From Diorhabda sublineata (lineage: Eukaryota > Arthropoda > Insecta > Coleoptera > Chrysomelidae), in assembly GCF_026230105.1 (NCBI RefSeq), contig NC_079480.1, forward strand, positions 29,306,488-29,370,487: a DNA stretch of 64,000 nt, given 5' to 3'. The notes under the pieces were generated by a model that had not been told where the DNA came from, did not search any database, and saw only the letters and a program-made list of their open reading frames with translations. Below are positions 20,869-33,271 of this stretch, piece after piece. The position numbers and the translations under genes were made by a program. Each line of letters starts with the position of its first letter. Within the stretch, counting starts at the first letter, position 1.

Positions 20869-23800
20869 TTTAGGGGATTCACACTTTAAACATATGTATC
20901 ACATTTACATTGAGACGAATTTTATCGGAAAACGTTACCATAAGTTGTAAATTTCATAATATGCCTTTCACAATTTTTTCAATTTCGAAACAAACTTAAC
21001 TTATACCTTTATCTAACATAAATTGGCTAAGTGGCTGCAGCCAATAAACTAATATAAGAACAATAATGACATTAACAGATTATAATGACTGACGTTAAAC
21101 AGCTGTTTAATAAGAGGCATTTTTTCAAAACTTTATTTTATTGTTTTATAATTATTCCTAAAAACAGAAGATTATTAAAAATTAAGTAGAAAATAAACTT
21201 TACATTTGAAAAAGTAATTATTTGTATTTCAACTTCGCTCAACAAACAGGCAAAATATCATATTTTCTCGATAAGGTCTGCTACACCCTCTACCTCTAAC
21301 AAGATTGGACTATGTAACCACAATGGATTAAATCGGTTTATCCATTGCAATTTTTATCCCGTAATTAGGTACAGGCATTTTGTGCAAAAGTCTTTGAGGT
21401 AGATATTAGACGGATAATAATAACCTGCAAGTAAAGTTCAAGTTCAATTTTTCTGACATTTCTCTCCATTCACAGACCTTAAGTCTGTGTCTCTACTACT
21501 TTGACAGGTAAGAAATGTTGGCAATAATGATGAATAAATATAACGGATTTCTTTGGTCGTTATTCTTCAATAAATAAATAATTTTTTCTGTTTTCATTAT
21601 GATATCATGGTTTTAATGGATGACGTGTTGGATAGTAATAAGATATTTAATAGTTCATTTTAGGATGACGTAATAACCAGCCGCCATATTGTCTTCGGGG
21701 ACAAATATTGTGTTATTTACATTAAAAATATTGTTTTATTGGTGTTTCATTTTCGATTTTTTAGCCAAAGATATTCATTTCAATAAAAAAGAGATTGAAA
21801 CATTCAATTCTGTATACACAAATTAAATAAAATCTTTGTCCACTACGACAATGGCCATATTGTCGTGGAATTCCTCCATCACAAACGAAGGCTCTGTGTA
21901 GCAAGGGAAAGAGTCGATAATTTTGTTGTTCTATCAGTTCTTTTATTTTCTATTATATTGTTTATTAACAAGTTTCAGCATTAATTTTCTTCTTTCAACA
22001 GTAAAATTGCTTTCTCGTTTTTAATTATTTTTTCAGAAAAAATATCACCGACCAAAAAATATTTATGTTATCATCCAGTTAACTGACTTATCTGCCACAG
22101 ATAACTATCTCATAATTTAACCAACTGATTAAAGTTACTATGTTTTCGATAAATCCAGCTTTTAATAATAATTGAGGGTCGATTTATCAATTGCAATGTT
22201 TATCGTATAGTTAATGGCCAATTGCACCGTACGGTTAACAATGGTTCAAATTTTAACACTGGCTTAATTATGTTTTTGAATTACACCGTGTGTTAAACCA
22301 TGTTTAAAGGTCTGTAAGCTATCATCAAATTAAACACCCGAATTCAGGGGTTTGAACCGATTTAATTTTTATAAAACGATTTAAGCCTATATATCAAGGA
22401 ATTTTGTGTTAAAAAACACAACAAAAACAATAATTATCACCATAGGTATCACACAATATTATTGTCTCTGCTCTCATAAGTAACAAGATATTCTTTTTAT
22501 AAGGTTCAGTTAAAAGTCAACAGTTCAACATTTAAGAGCAAATTGAGGATAGTCTCATATCGATTTTACTTCTTCTTCCCGTAGCCATAGATTAACTTTC
22601 TTATTATATTTTAATATACAAAGTGAGCTTTATGTATAGACGGCCTCAATTATCTCCGAAACGGCTTTTTGTGCGCAAGGGTCTTGTGATATGGCCGGTA
22701 TTATGATAGTATCTACATTGTTGTCATATCTTTCCTTTTTTTTAGAAAAATAATTAACTTTTGATCACACTATATACTTTATAGTTTTAGAAATTATTAA
22801 AGATATTACACATTTTCAGATAAACGACTTTCAATAAACTTCAACAATAATAATTTATTGGAACGTCAAATTTGTTATTGTAGCTATAATAGCCACCTAA
22901 ATGTATTATTTTAACTTCGGCGGAGATAACGCAAATGTAGATATAACTCCGAAAGTATGACCTTTAGGTATAGGTAACATTTGATGAAAAATAATAAGGA
23001 TTTCTAAAAGCGAAAAATATACAAGGTGATCCATTTGAAATAACAATGTTAATTATTTTTCCGGATAATGGAAAGATCTGACAACAATGTAAATACCACT
23101 ATAATTCCGGCCGTACCACATTCCATACATAAAATTCACTCTGTATGTTGCTTTCGCTGTATAATCATTGGTAGAGTTCAAATCGACGTTTGCAAGAAAA
23201 TGACTTGTGAATAATGAGATTTTTTCCATGTTACATTATTTTTGAGATCTATTGTTCTTTGATCCAAAGTTCCCATATTCTTTATGATGAGATAATAGGA
23301 AATTGACTTGGTTCATATCTTTACTATGATGGTATGTACATTCAAAATCAGTTTGTTTTTGGATGATTATATTGTTTTCCGAGACATATAAAAGAGCTGT
23401 ATTCTCGGAAAAACTTACTAGTGGTTGATCTGTACATAAATTTAGTATACAGAAACGTGATTCATTCCAAGGAAGTAACTGGATAATTTCATTGAATTGT
23501 ACAAAGCACCACTACAATTTTTTATGTTTTTATGTTAAAAAATTCTCCTATATCCCATGTCTTTCAATTTTTGTCGAGGAACTGTCGTTACCTTGTTCTT
23601 TACCATAATTGGGTAGTTCATAATTTTCTAGAGATTATCCTGGAATTTTATTTAATTTGCACTTTTTTGCTGATGTAACCATATACAAGACGGGGCAAAA
23701 AAATAAAAAAAATCATAAGGAACTGTTATATGAAATAACCATTGAAAAGTGTATGTATGAGTATTTCTCCGATTTTTAAGCAAATCAAATAATCGATCGT

Positions 23801-25850
23801 TAAGTAGTTTTAATAATTTCCTTTTAATCTAAATAAAATTTATTAATTGTCTACTCTTCCTTACTGTAAGTTTGTATTGGATATACTTATGTTATCGACA
23901 AAAACATATATTAGAGTCTGGGTTTATGCAGCAAAACATAGAATAACATAACAAATAAAAAATAGCTGATCATAATTGCATTTTCCAATCAGATGGTTTC
24001 CATTCATCCAATTTCTAATTATTTCTGTAGGTTTTTATTTATTTTATTTATGTAGGTTTTTAGTTTTTCCTTTTATGCAGCAGATATCAAATGTTTGAAA
24101 AGTGAAGTCTCCCATGCAGAGTTTTTTTATTGATTTGTTTATTTGTCCGTTTCTTTGTTTTCGATTTTGCGAAGATATTAATTGGATGTATTTTTTCATC
24201 AAAAGAAAAAAATTGATGATCTTATGCATTTTGAATTCATTGTATTACATGAATTTCCCAAGAACCTCTTAAAATAGACAAAAACAAGAAAAAAACTGCT
24301 TGTATAACCTTAAAATCCATGATTTGATGATAGGTGGTTGTAACTATTCATCTAATTTTAAAAAAATTCCCCAGATCTGTGATATAACTTTAACTTGACC
24401 ACATATAATACATAGTCCAGTCAATTTATACATTCGAAGTTACATAAATTCCCACTAAACTGAAAATCCGTAAAATTGAATAAAATATATTAAAAATGAA
24501 ATTTGAAAGTCTACCATCATTCCAGTGTATGGAAAATTCAAGTCAAATGAGTATTTCACAATTTTAACAATACTAAGCTTTATCATAAAAATACCTTCAA
24601 CTAAAATTGTAGATCATATAAAATTATCTACAAAAAATGTATCAATGCTTTTGCGGAATTTTCAAAATTCAAGCCACGCAAATGGTAAGATCTATTTCAT
24701 TCTTTGATGCAGTATAGGGTATTATGAGTACTTTTGAATTATTGTTGTGACGCACCATCCTCTGTACTATTTGATTATTACTTGGAAGAACCTTCTTGCG
24801 TTGAAATAATGATTACTTTCTTGAAGTTTAAATATTTTATTAATATATAAAGAAAAATATGCTCGCTATCTTACAGATCATTTTCAACGACAACTTAGAC
24901 AACTGACATATGACATACATGTACTAAGTGGAACGGGAAATATTGGGGTCGTTAACGTGATTGTCGTGAGTCCTTAATGGAATTCACCCGGAATGCAACT
25001 ACTTATCGGATGTATAAAACAATTATTTTGAACGTACCATCTGTCATGTCATCTGTCTTAATTATGAAACCGTTGAAAATAAGTGCTTAGAGTTTTGAAA
25101 ATTAAACTAAACATATTATATAGTGTCGAAGTGCAAAATAATTAATTTTTCAAGAATTTATTGTGTCTGAGTCATTTCATGAATGTAACAAAACAATTTA
25201 CGAATTGCAGCTTGTGTAGTGGATGTATTTTTGATTGAAAATATAAAATGAATAAACATAATTCTCAGCAATAGTAAGTATAAACATTCTGTATAAAGGT
25301 AACCCAAACGGTATAGTGTTCATTTCTACGAAGCAAATCTATTATTTGAATACCTCATATATAAAGGACTTTTATTTGTTAATAGTATAAGCCAAGTAAC
25401 ATATAAATAGAAGTTTTAGTAAACTCCAAACATTTTAATGGAAATAACCGAAGCTGCATAATGTTCATTTCTACGAATTAAATGTTTTATTGGAATACTT
25501 CATTTATAAAAGTAAAGTACTTTCTTTTGTAAATCTGATAAGTGACATATAAACATAAAGTGACATATAAACATAAACATAAAATCAAAGTTAACTTCAA
25601 TAGTTTATAAGTAGTAATTAGACCTATCATCATCTGATCATTACTTTTCAAGTCGTTCTACTTTCACACAGATTTGTTTTAACCTATGAATCAAGTTGCA
25701 TTAACGAATTATTAAAAATAATTTTCATTATAACAATTAAATTCATACAAACCATTTTTCAGTTCTCCTCTATTTATTTTGTAAAAATCAAGCTCAAGAG
25801 GGTAAATCCTATTACACTTGAGTAGTTTGAGTGGTACTTGGTGTGTGGAG
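20869..25850. other. Intergenic region between TBK1 and CENP-C
   Basis: About 5 kb of AT-rich DNA between divergent genes. It should hold both promoters, but no motif is distinctive enough to call. No ORF above about 60 codons and no recognisable element was seen, apart from an imperfect direct duplication at 25305-25560. Confidence 0.5.
25305..25560 (+). repeat. Imperfect tandem duplication upstream of CENP-C
   Basis: Two diverged units of about 125 bp start near 25305 and 25438. They share a TGTTCATTTCTACGAA block and a following ATTTGAATAC/ATTGGAATAC-TTCAT-TATAAA stretch. They lie 300-550 bases before the predicted CENP-C start. Confidence 0.55.
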
Positions 25851-25879
25851 ATGCCTGTGGATATTTTTCTTGAACTTCT
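25851..25879 (+). CDS. CENPC: CENP-C exon 1 (predicted start)
   Basis: ATG 25851 gives MPVDIFLEL plus two bases, followed by a GTAAGT donor. The two leftover bases match the phase of the next exon (CT|T, Leu). The start is an inference from splice phase and position; no transcript evidence is available. Confidence 0.55.
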
Positions 25880-26018
25880 GTAAGTTGTAGTGTTAGGGAA
25901 ATATGTGTTTTGTTAGCTGATTTCACAGGTTTGCACTTCTGCAAAGGAAAAAGTTCTGATAACTTAACGTTCTGGGCGTTTGCAGGTAAATTCAGCGTTC
26001 ATTAGCCACATCTACCTG

Positions 26019-26501
26019 TCAAGTAGATCTTGTAAATACTGCTCTAGGCAGGATTATATTGGACTGCTCAGTAAAGCATCTGTTGTGGTAGTATCGATAA
26101 AATAAAGTTATGTCAGCAATATTTCTTCTATGCTCTAAGTTTCTGGTGAATTCTGGATCTTCTATAAGTTGATTTCCTTTCTTCTGAATTGAGTCTAGCA
26201 TCCTAAGGGTATGCTTGGGAGCCGAGTACCAAATGTGTGAGCAGTATTCCAAAGAGAAACAAATCTGGACCTTGTAGTTGATTAGAACCTGCTGAGGAGT
26301 ATACAGCTCTATGGTCTTTAAGAGGGCTACAAATTTTTGTGAAGGTACTTCAGCTAATTCAGCTAAGTGACTATACCAGTACACATTGCTCCCAAACTCA
26401 ACACCTAATAAGCAAATTTGCGGTAATGCTGATATTTTATGTTCAGACATGACCAAATCCTGAGCTGCAGTGCCACCATTTTTTGTAAAAAAGACAGCCA
26501 T
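26019..26501 (-). pseudogene. Non-LTR retrotransposon pol C-terminal fragment
   Basis: An open 160-residue minus frame matches the region after the reverse transcriptase core of Jockey-like LINEs: LPQICLLGVEFGSNVYWYSH, QVLINYKVQICFSLEYCSHI, LRMLDSIQKKGNQLI, HRRNIADITLFYRYYHNRC. It lacks the catalytic core and both ends, and sits antisense in CENP-C intron 1. Confidence 0.78.
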
Positions 26502-26656
26502 TCTCTTTGCTGTTACCAGGTATCTAAATATATTTTCATAAATTAAAAAAGTATAGAATGAAAGAGTTGTAAAGAAATGAAGAATACTTAGAAAAGGAGT
26601 TTCAGTGAAAATATTAGCATGAAATGATGTTCACTAATATCAAATATTTTTTTTAG

Positions 26657-26723
26657 TGATGTGTCAGAAAGTGAATCTGATGACTCTGTAAATGTTTTAG
26701 CAGCTGAGTTGAAAAAATTGATA
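26657..26723 (+). CDS. CENPC: CENP-C exon 2
   Basis: The exon lies between a TTTTTTTTAG acceptor and a GTAAGT donor. Only one frame is open and it gives an acidic DVSESESDDSVNVLAAELKK stretch. Its end phase (0) fits exon 3 at 28050. Function is not known beyond being in the disordered N-terminal part. Confidence 0.7.
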
Positions 26724-28049
26724 GTAAGTATTACACATCTTTATAGTAAGAATTCTGAATCTTTATAAGAAATCATGTAAAGTATATAAATGAAATACTT
26801 GCCACTATATTGTTAACAAAATTTTTATAGTGAAGTACAAATATCTTTCATTTAATAGAAAAACATGTGTTCTTGATTAACATATCTAAATAACGATACA
26901 GTTTCAGCCCTGTAAATAACATAGAAAAACATGATTGGATTTAGTTTTGTTTAAAGGAGATGACTAATTTAACAATATAATAATTGTTAACAACATAATA
27001 ATTGATTACACTCGTTACAAATCATCTTATTGCTAGACTATTGGACATATACAGATTTTATAATTTTCTATATATTTTTTTTATCTCGAAGAAATTAGGT
27101 GTAAAAAACTCTAAAGTCATTCTTGGAATGTAACCTCTATAATTTATTCTGACCAAAAATAGAAAAAGACCGAGTATCAGCCTGAAATTCTCAGGAATAT
27201 TCCAGGAGGCCATAAAAAATGTTGGAAAAAAACATTAAGATCATAACAACCTCGGAACATCCAATAATCGTCCCCCCACTGACGCAGATGTTAGTAAATA
27301 ATTGAAAAAATTAACCAAGGCCAAGGATCAATCTAAAATTTTTAGAAATCACCAACAAGGACACAACTTAATATAAACATTTCAAAAACTTCCAATATCG
27401 GTTCTAGTTTGTCACTAATTTTCTTACAATGTATATGGGTTTTTTGTTACCACAAGTAGCTCCAGTAAAAGCTTTTATTTATTATTTTAATGCACAACGA
27501 ATTTTTCATTTAGCTTTTCAATCAGTTTCTAATGGAATTATATCTATAATTTCTTCAAAAAAAAGGTGAAAACTATCTTGTGTGGATGTAAAATCCGAAT
27601 TTATTGTGTAAGCCCAGGTACTACTTTTTGGATGCTAAATTTTAGTATCTTTACTTTCATGAGATATGGAGTTTTGTACCATTCCGATCCACATTTTACA
27701 ATATGATTTAAACCTTTGTTGTTCTTCTATGTTGCTCACAGAGCTTTCCTGAGCAGTATCAGCAGTATACTTATTGCACTAGTCAAGAATTTCATTTTTG
27801 ATACTGTACATAACCATTTCTGATATTTTTTTATGTAAAGTACAATTTCTTAGTGGACATCATCAAAGATGATTTTGTTAGAAATCTAGAAGATTCTTCA
27901 GTAATGTTGTGCTTAGTTTTTGATTTCAAAATTAGAAAGAAGGAACTTTATTTCAATTAAATTACTTTTCTATTCTAAATTTTCTGGTGCCAGATAAATA
28001 TCTTGAGTTGAACAGAGAATATATTTATGAATATAATTGTATTTTACAG

Positions 28050-30693
28050 GAATGTGATGTACGACAAAATCAGAAAAATCTACTTAATGTGGAGATCAAA
28101 CCCCCAAAACTTCGACCTTCAGTAGTACATAGAGCTTTTAAGAAAAATGTCACTAGTACCCCATTGGTTGCTAAAGGCTATAAGCATTTTTTTGCATCAG
28201 ATTCTTCTCTTTCACCTATCAGAAGTAATGAAACTCGAGTGAGTAATTTAAGGAAAAGTGGCAATTCGTATTCCATAAATAGTATAAATTCAAAGAAAGA
28301 TGAATTTGACGCTGATTTAAATCATGACAATTCTAAAGAAAATAGTAAGACAATAATAAGTAATCACAAAAATAATATTAATTCAAGAAATAATGTGACA
28401 CCAGAAGTTTGTAGACAAGATTACAAGAAGCCACTAGTAACATCAAGCAGTTTAAAATTTTTAAAGAAAAGTGCTTTGAAAAACACTAACAACAAGTTTT
28501 CAAATAATGCTCTAGATAATGGTGAGATATCTGAGGTAATAAACAAAAGCAAAACTATAAGATCATTAAGAAGTACAAGTGAAAATAAAGAAACATATAC
28601 TACTCCAAAAACAGATGAGGAACGTTCATCTTCCAAATGCTCAACTGGCAGAAAGGATTCACATAATAATATAAACAAACATGTATCTCCTAAAATAACA
28701 TCAATTAATACAAGTAAAAAAACTAACAGAAATTCTTCATCTGATAATAAAATGTGCCATTCAGATAGTTCTAGTTCAGAAAGAGAAGCTCTGAAATCTC
28801 CATCCCGAAATCACTCATCAAGAAAAATAAGTTCATCACATGTTACTATTTTCAAAAAACCATCAATTACAATTCCTAATTCACAAAAGAATATAGAGAA
28901 TTTTGATACATCAGTAATAAAAAATGTAACACCTAACATGTCAAAGGATGAAAACTCATTATTGGGTATACACAAAAGCAGATCTTCATTGAGAAGGGTT
29001 TCGCTTAGGAAAAAGAACCTTAATTCCGACAAAACTCCAGATAATGACAAAACAAAAACAACAAGAGATTTGGTTAAGAATGTATTTAGTAAAGGAACAG
29101 GTAAGAGCCTCTTGCCAGTGCCTATCTCTAGGTATATGGAAAGTACCAGTAATGATAGAAAGATCACAAGACATCGTTTACAATCACAAAAAATTTTACA
29201 AGAAAATAAAGAATATGTGGAGAGAAACAACAAGATGCGGTCAAAGAGTGTAGATTTCATCCATACAATAAATTTGAAACCAAAAATAAAACAATTATCA
29301 AAAACTGCAATAGAGAATAGAACTTCAGATAACATTGAGGCACATACAAATAGAGAAGCATCTGGTAATCAAATGGAAACTGTGAATAAGATTAAACCCC
29401 CTGTTCCAAAACCAAGGAACAAAAAAACTACTACTACAAATGACATACATGTTTCTAAACCTGGTCAAGTAAATACTGTGAATAAACCAGAGAGACTTTC
29501 AAAATTCATAGACAAACTTATCAGCAGACGTATGACAGAATCTTCTTCAAGCAATCCGAAACCAGTTTTGAGCAGGAGTGTACAAACTTCCTACAGAAGG
29601 TCTTCAGTGAATAAATATTTGAATCCTTTACAAGAGCAACCAAACCATCAGGAAATACAGACACAAACAAGCTACAAGTATGCCCCTATCGAGAATGATA
29701 GCAGTGACAGCTCAATATCTAATTATACTCGTTTGATAGAAGAATGTGCTCAGGGAGTAAATTTGTTTGATAGTTTGAAACCAGAGGGCAGATTTTCTTC
29801 CAGTATTGATGATTATGCCTTCTTAGATAATAGTAAAAAACCCTGGAGGCTGGACGAAACCCTCAATTTACCAACTAGGTCGAGCATTCACCTCAGTTTT
29901 ATAAAAAATTCAAAATCTATTAAAGCAGACAAAGAAGCCAAAAAACAATTAAGACAATATTCTGCATTGCCTAATGTGACGCAACATTCAATTCCAAAGC
30001 AAATAGATAGCGATGAGTCCTGCGTATCAAACTGTAGTGATCAAGGAATTGATAAAACTGTGGTGAATGCTATAGAAACAGCTGAGAACATAGAAGATGA
30101 TAATGAGTCATTGAATTCTTGTTTTCTTCCTCATAGTATAACCAATTCATTAAAAAAAACAGGGCAACCAACTCCTGTAGTAGAAGATGTGCCAATAGAA
30201 GATGTACCAATAGAAAATGTGCCAAACGATCAAGGAATTACAACTGCAATCAGTCATACATCTATCGCCGAGAAACATTTGTCTAATGATCCAGTTAGAG
30301 AATGGGTTGCCAATGTTAATAACCAATACAGGAATAGTGATGATGAGTCAGAGTGCTGTTTTTATGAGAATGGACCAACTCCTATACATTCTACTCAAAA
30401 GACTCAACTCCCTAAGAAAAATACTATTTCTAAAGTTGCTAAAGCTTTGTTTCAGACTGAAACTGAAAATTTTGAGAAAGACAAATATTTACATGTAATT
30501 TTGAATAGGATAGATGCTTCGACACACAATAAAGAAAATGATAGAACTGGTAATATCCCTAATCAATTTACGGAATTGGGCACTAGATTAAATTCTATAG
30601 TAGAAGGCGATAATATTGAGAAAATTGGGGATGATAATGTGTTCAAAGTTCCTTTGATGGAAAGAGTTCCACAATCCAAAAAGAAGAAAAATA
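28050..30693 (+). CDS. CENPC: CENP-C exon 3 (large disordered N-terminal region)
   Basis: A 2644-bp exon begins after TTTTACAG and ends at A|GTAAGT. It encodes about 880 residues rich in Ser, Asn, Lys and Thr with little predicted structure, as is usual for the long N-terminal and central part of CENP-C, which carries binding sites for outer kinetochore and inner centromere partners. Visible short features are PPVPKPRNKKT, a repeated PIEDVP/PIENVP, and several S/T-P sites. The frame also stays open upstream to 27987, but the acceptor at 28049 makes that part intron. The identification rests on linkage by splice phase to the downstream cupin exons, because this region is poorly conserved. Confidence 0.8.
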
Positions 30694-32153
30694 GTAAGTA
30701 AGATAAATGGTTATTTTCATTTATATAGGGAGTCTTACAAAAAATTAGTCTCACTTCATTTGCATGTCCTTAAGAAAAAAGTCCAATAACAAAGTTATAG
30801 ACAATATGGTGCCTTATGTTTTCTATATTTGATTTTTGTTTTTTTTGTCCTATTCCCAAAATATATGGTTTTACTAGGTTACACAGGGTATTTTTAAAGA
30901 AATTACTTTTATGTAAAAATCTTGATCAAATTTTAACCCTATATTATTTAAAATTAACAACTTCATGCCAAAAAATTTTGTATTTGTTGCATCTCTTCAC
31001 CTATTTGACAACTTTCATTGTCGACTTTGAAACTCCGTTAACTCCAATGCCTTGGAAGTACACTCGTAAGCACAGAAACAACTGAAGTCGTACGCTCGCG
31101 GTCAAAAGTCTTTAGTCAAAAATCTGTAGCTCCTATTATTTTTCTGATTTTAGCACCTCAAAGCCATTAGCCTTAACTTTATGAGTGATCTATGTTGTTG
31201 TTGAGCTATTTTTTGACAAAATACATCGAACCAAAAGGAATCTTAAACAATGAAAATGTGTTATAACTGACAGTAAAGAAAAGCTTAAATTCCTCGAAAA
31301 ATAATTTATTTGGATCTCATAAGTTTTTTTACTTTTGTTTGATGCTATCCCATTCTTCAGTTAGTCCGATATCGTGGCTGACTCAGGCTGCCTATCCAGA
31401 ACTTTTCTCTTAAGCTCATCCCATAAATGCTCGATAGGATTTAAGACTGGGCTACGCGCTGCCCAATCTATAGCGTCGATTTCGACATCCTGTAAATACT
31501 GCCGTATGCAACCTGCAGTACGTGGATGAACATTATTCTGCATTAGGATGAAATTTTCTCTGATGAAATTGGGACAGGAAATAATATTCTTGCATTGAAA
31601 ACCTGCCCAAACCAAAAAGAAACCTCCTCCAAGTCTCCTGTGGGCTCGTCCACTCCTATCTTTACCGTTCAGGTACAATTTGCTTTCGTCTGAGAAGAGA
31701 ACAGAGCCCCATTGTTCGTCAGTCCAATTAACGGTTCTTTGGTTGCTCGGTAGGCTGGGGTGGATTTGGTGTATCTAGCTAGTCTTTTTGGTTCAAAGTT
31801 GGCTGCCTTAAGTTTTGTTCTGACTGTCAAGACATTCTACTTCAATTATCTATTGATTTTGCACATTTAACTTAGTTAAATCAATTTCTCAAAAACTTGC
31901 ACAGTGGAAAATTTTGAAATAACGCATTTAATTAGCACTCAATTTTACGCTTATTGTTTTTTTGGTCTGCTAACTTTAGTGACATCAATTATACCGACTG
32001 ACACGCTTTTTGATAATCAAGTTTGACTTCAGAGATTGGGTCTCTGAAGAAGACCTTCTAAACCGATGTCAGATAGGAATATATATATGAAAAATTTTTA
32101 AAAATAATCCATCCATTCAATTTTTTGTGAAATAATGATACTTTTGTATTTAG
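30694..32153. other. CENP-C intron 3
   Basis: The GT-AG intron joins AAT-A|AT phase exactly. Its only recognised content is the Tc1 remnant at 31340-31760. Confidence 0.6.
31340..31760 (-). pseudogene. Tc1-like (DD34E) transposase remnant
   Basis: The minus strand reads KLYLNGKDRSGRAHRRLGGG, VWAGFQ, then MQNNVHPRTAGCIRQYLQDV and WAARSPVLNPIEHLWDELKR, the end of a Tc1-type transposase. The second catalytic Asp (normally QDNARPH) is Asn here and SPDL is SPVL, so it is inactive even where open. It lies in CENP-C intron 3. Confidence 0.8.
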
Positions 32154-32216
32154 ATAGAAAATCTACCCCAGCATTTCAAGAAGCATCTATCGAATCAAAT
32201 GGAGGAGATATTACAG
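32154..32216 (+). CDS. CENPC: CENP-C exon 4
   Basis: The exon lies between TTTGTATTTAG and a GTAAGA donor. It encodes RKSTPAFQEASIESNGGDIT, with entering phase 1 and leaving phase 1 matching both neighbours. Composition is like the rest of the disordered region. Confidence 0.7.
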
Positions 32217-32779
32217 GTAAGATATTAAAAATAAATGTAATACTTTTCATAATATTACATTATTTAAACTAATTTAGTAGTCTTATGAACAATATGAACA
32301 ATCCTTTTTAGGGTTACATTCTATTCTGCTTTCTTTCATATATAAATTTGTTTGCTATTAAAGCATGTTTTCGTTGTTAGCTAGCACTATCCCAATAGAT
32401 TATAAATAGTGATGCAAATTCCATTTTAACACCGCAGTAGTCGCACCTCTATATGGAGCATAAGTGGTCGCATGTCATCTGTGAAATGCCAATACTACTT
32501 TAACATTATAGAAAATCGGTAAAATAATTGAAATAATTAAATCTCAAGTCCAGGATGTTTATTAAAAAGCTTTGTGAAGAAATATAAAAATATAACAATA
32601 AGCAAACATGTTGAATGTATGAAATAATGAAGAGAGAGGTGAATACAATATTTTACAAAACATTTCACAGACAAAATGAAAATTAATATAAAGTATAAAT
32701 ACTTTTATGTCTATATATTTTATTTACATTGCAAACTGATTACCAATAATTTTTTTTCGTAAAAAAAATGTATCTGTCT

Positions 32780-33271
32780 TTTTCGCGAATACACCCATCA
32801 GTACAAATAAACGAACAATGTGCACCTAAGCATAAATATCGCCCACAATTTTGACATCTGTACTGGGTATACCTTTTTTCCTATCTTTTTGACATGGTGC
32901 ACACCATTTACGAGAAGTAGTTTCTGTTGCATCTTCATTTGTTTGAACAGTAGAAGTAGTATCTGATGAGATCTCCTGCAATCTGCTGAACATTGCAGGG
33001 GGAAGAGTATGTTTCTTCTCTTCTGGAGCTGTTCTAGTAATTCTCTTCCCAGGTGTCGGAGAAAAAGTCGCCTAACTGGTATTACTTGAGCATTAACGCC
33101 AGCAATATTTAGTAAAGAGAAAAAAATCACCATAGGCCAACGCCGCGTATTTCGCGATAAATTATAATTGGAGCACATCTTGTCTTAAGATATCTACACC
33201 AACCTTTGTTTTATTGTTTCTTTGGGCTGTCTACTTGATCAATTGCTCCATCGAAATGCATACTAGAAATA
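32780..33271 (-). pseudogene. piggyBac-like transposase C-terminal remnant
   Basis: On the minus strand, MHFDGAIDQ, then YNLSRNTRRWPMVIFFSLLN, IAGVNAQVI and a frameshifted LRHLGRELLE block are typical of the last catalytic part of piggyBac transposases. A cysteine-containing tail (CAPCQKDRKKG) follows in another frame. The rosa-like element copy 2 starts directly next to it at 33272, within or at the edge of this remnant. Confidence 0.72.

Noticed and set aside
27987..28049. Start codon of the 904-codon frame as gene start
   Set aside because: A strong TTTTACAG acceptor at 28049 and phase match with the exon at 26657-26723 indicate that this part is intron.
28811..29335. 174-codon minus frame opposite the CENP-C large exon
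   Set aside because: Shadow of the Lys/Ser-rich plus-strand exon, without splice or domain support.
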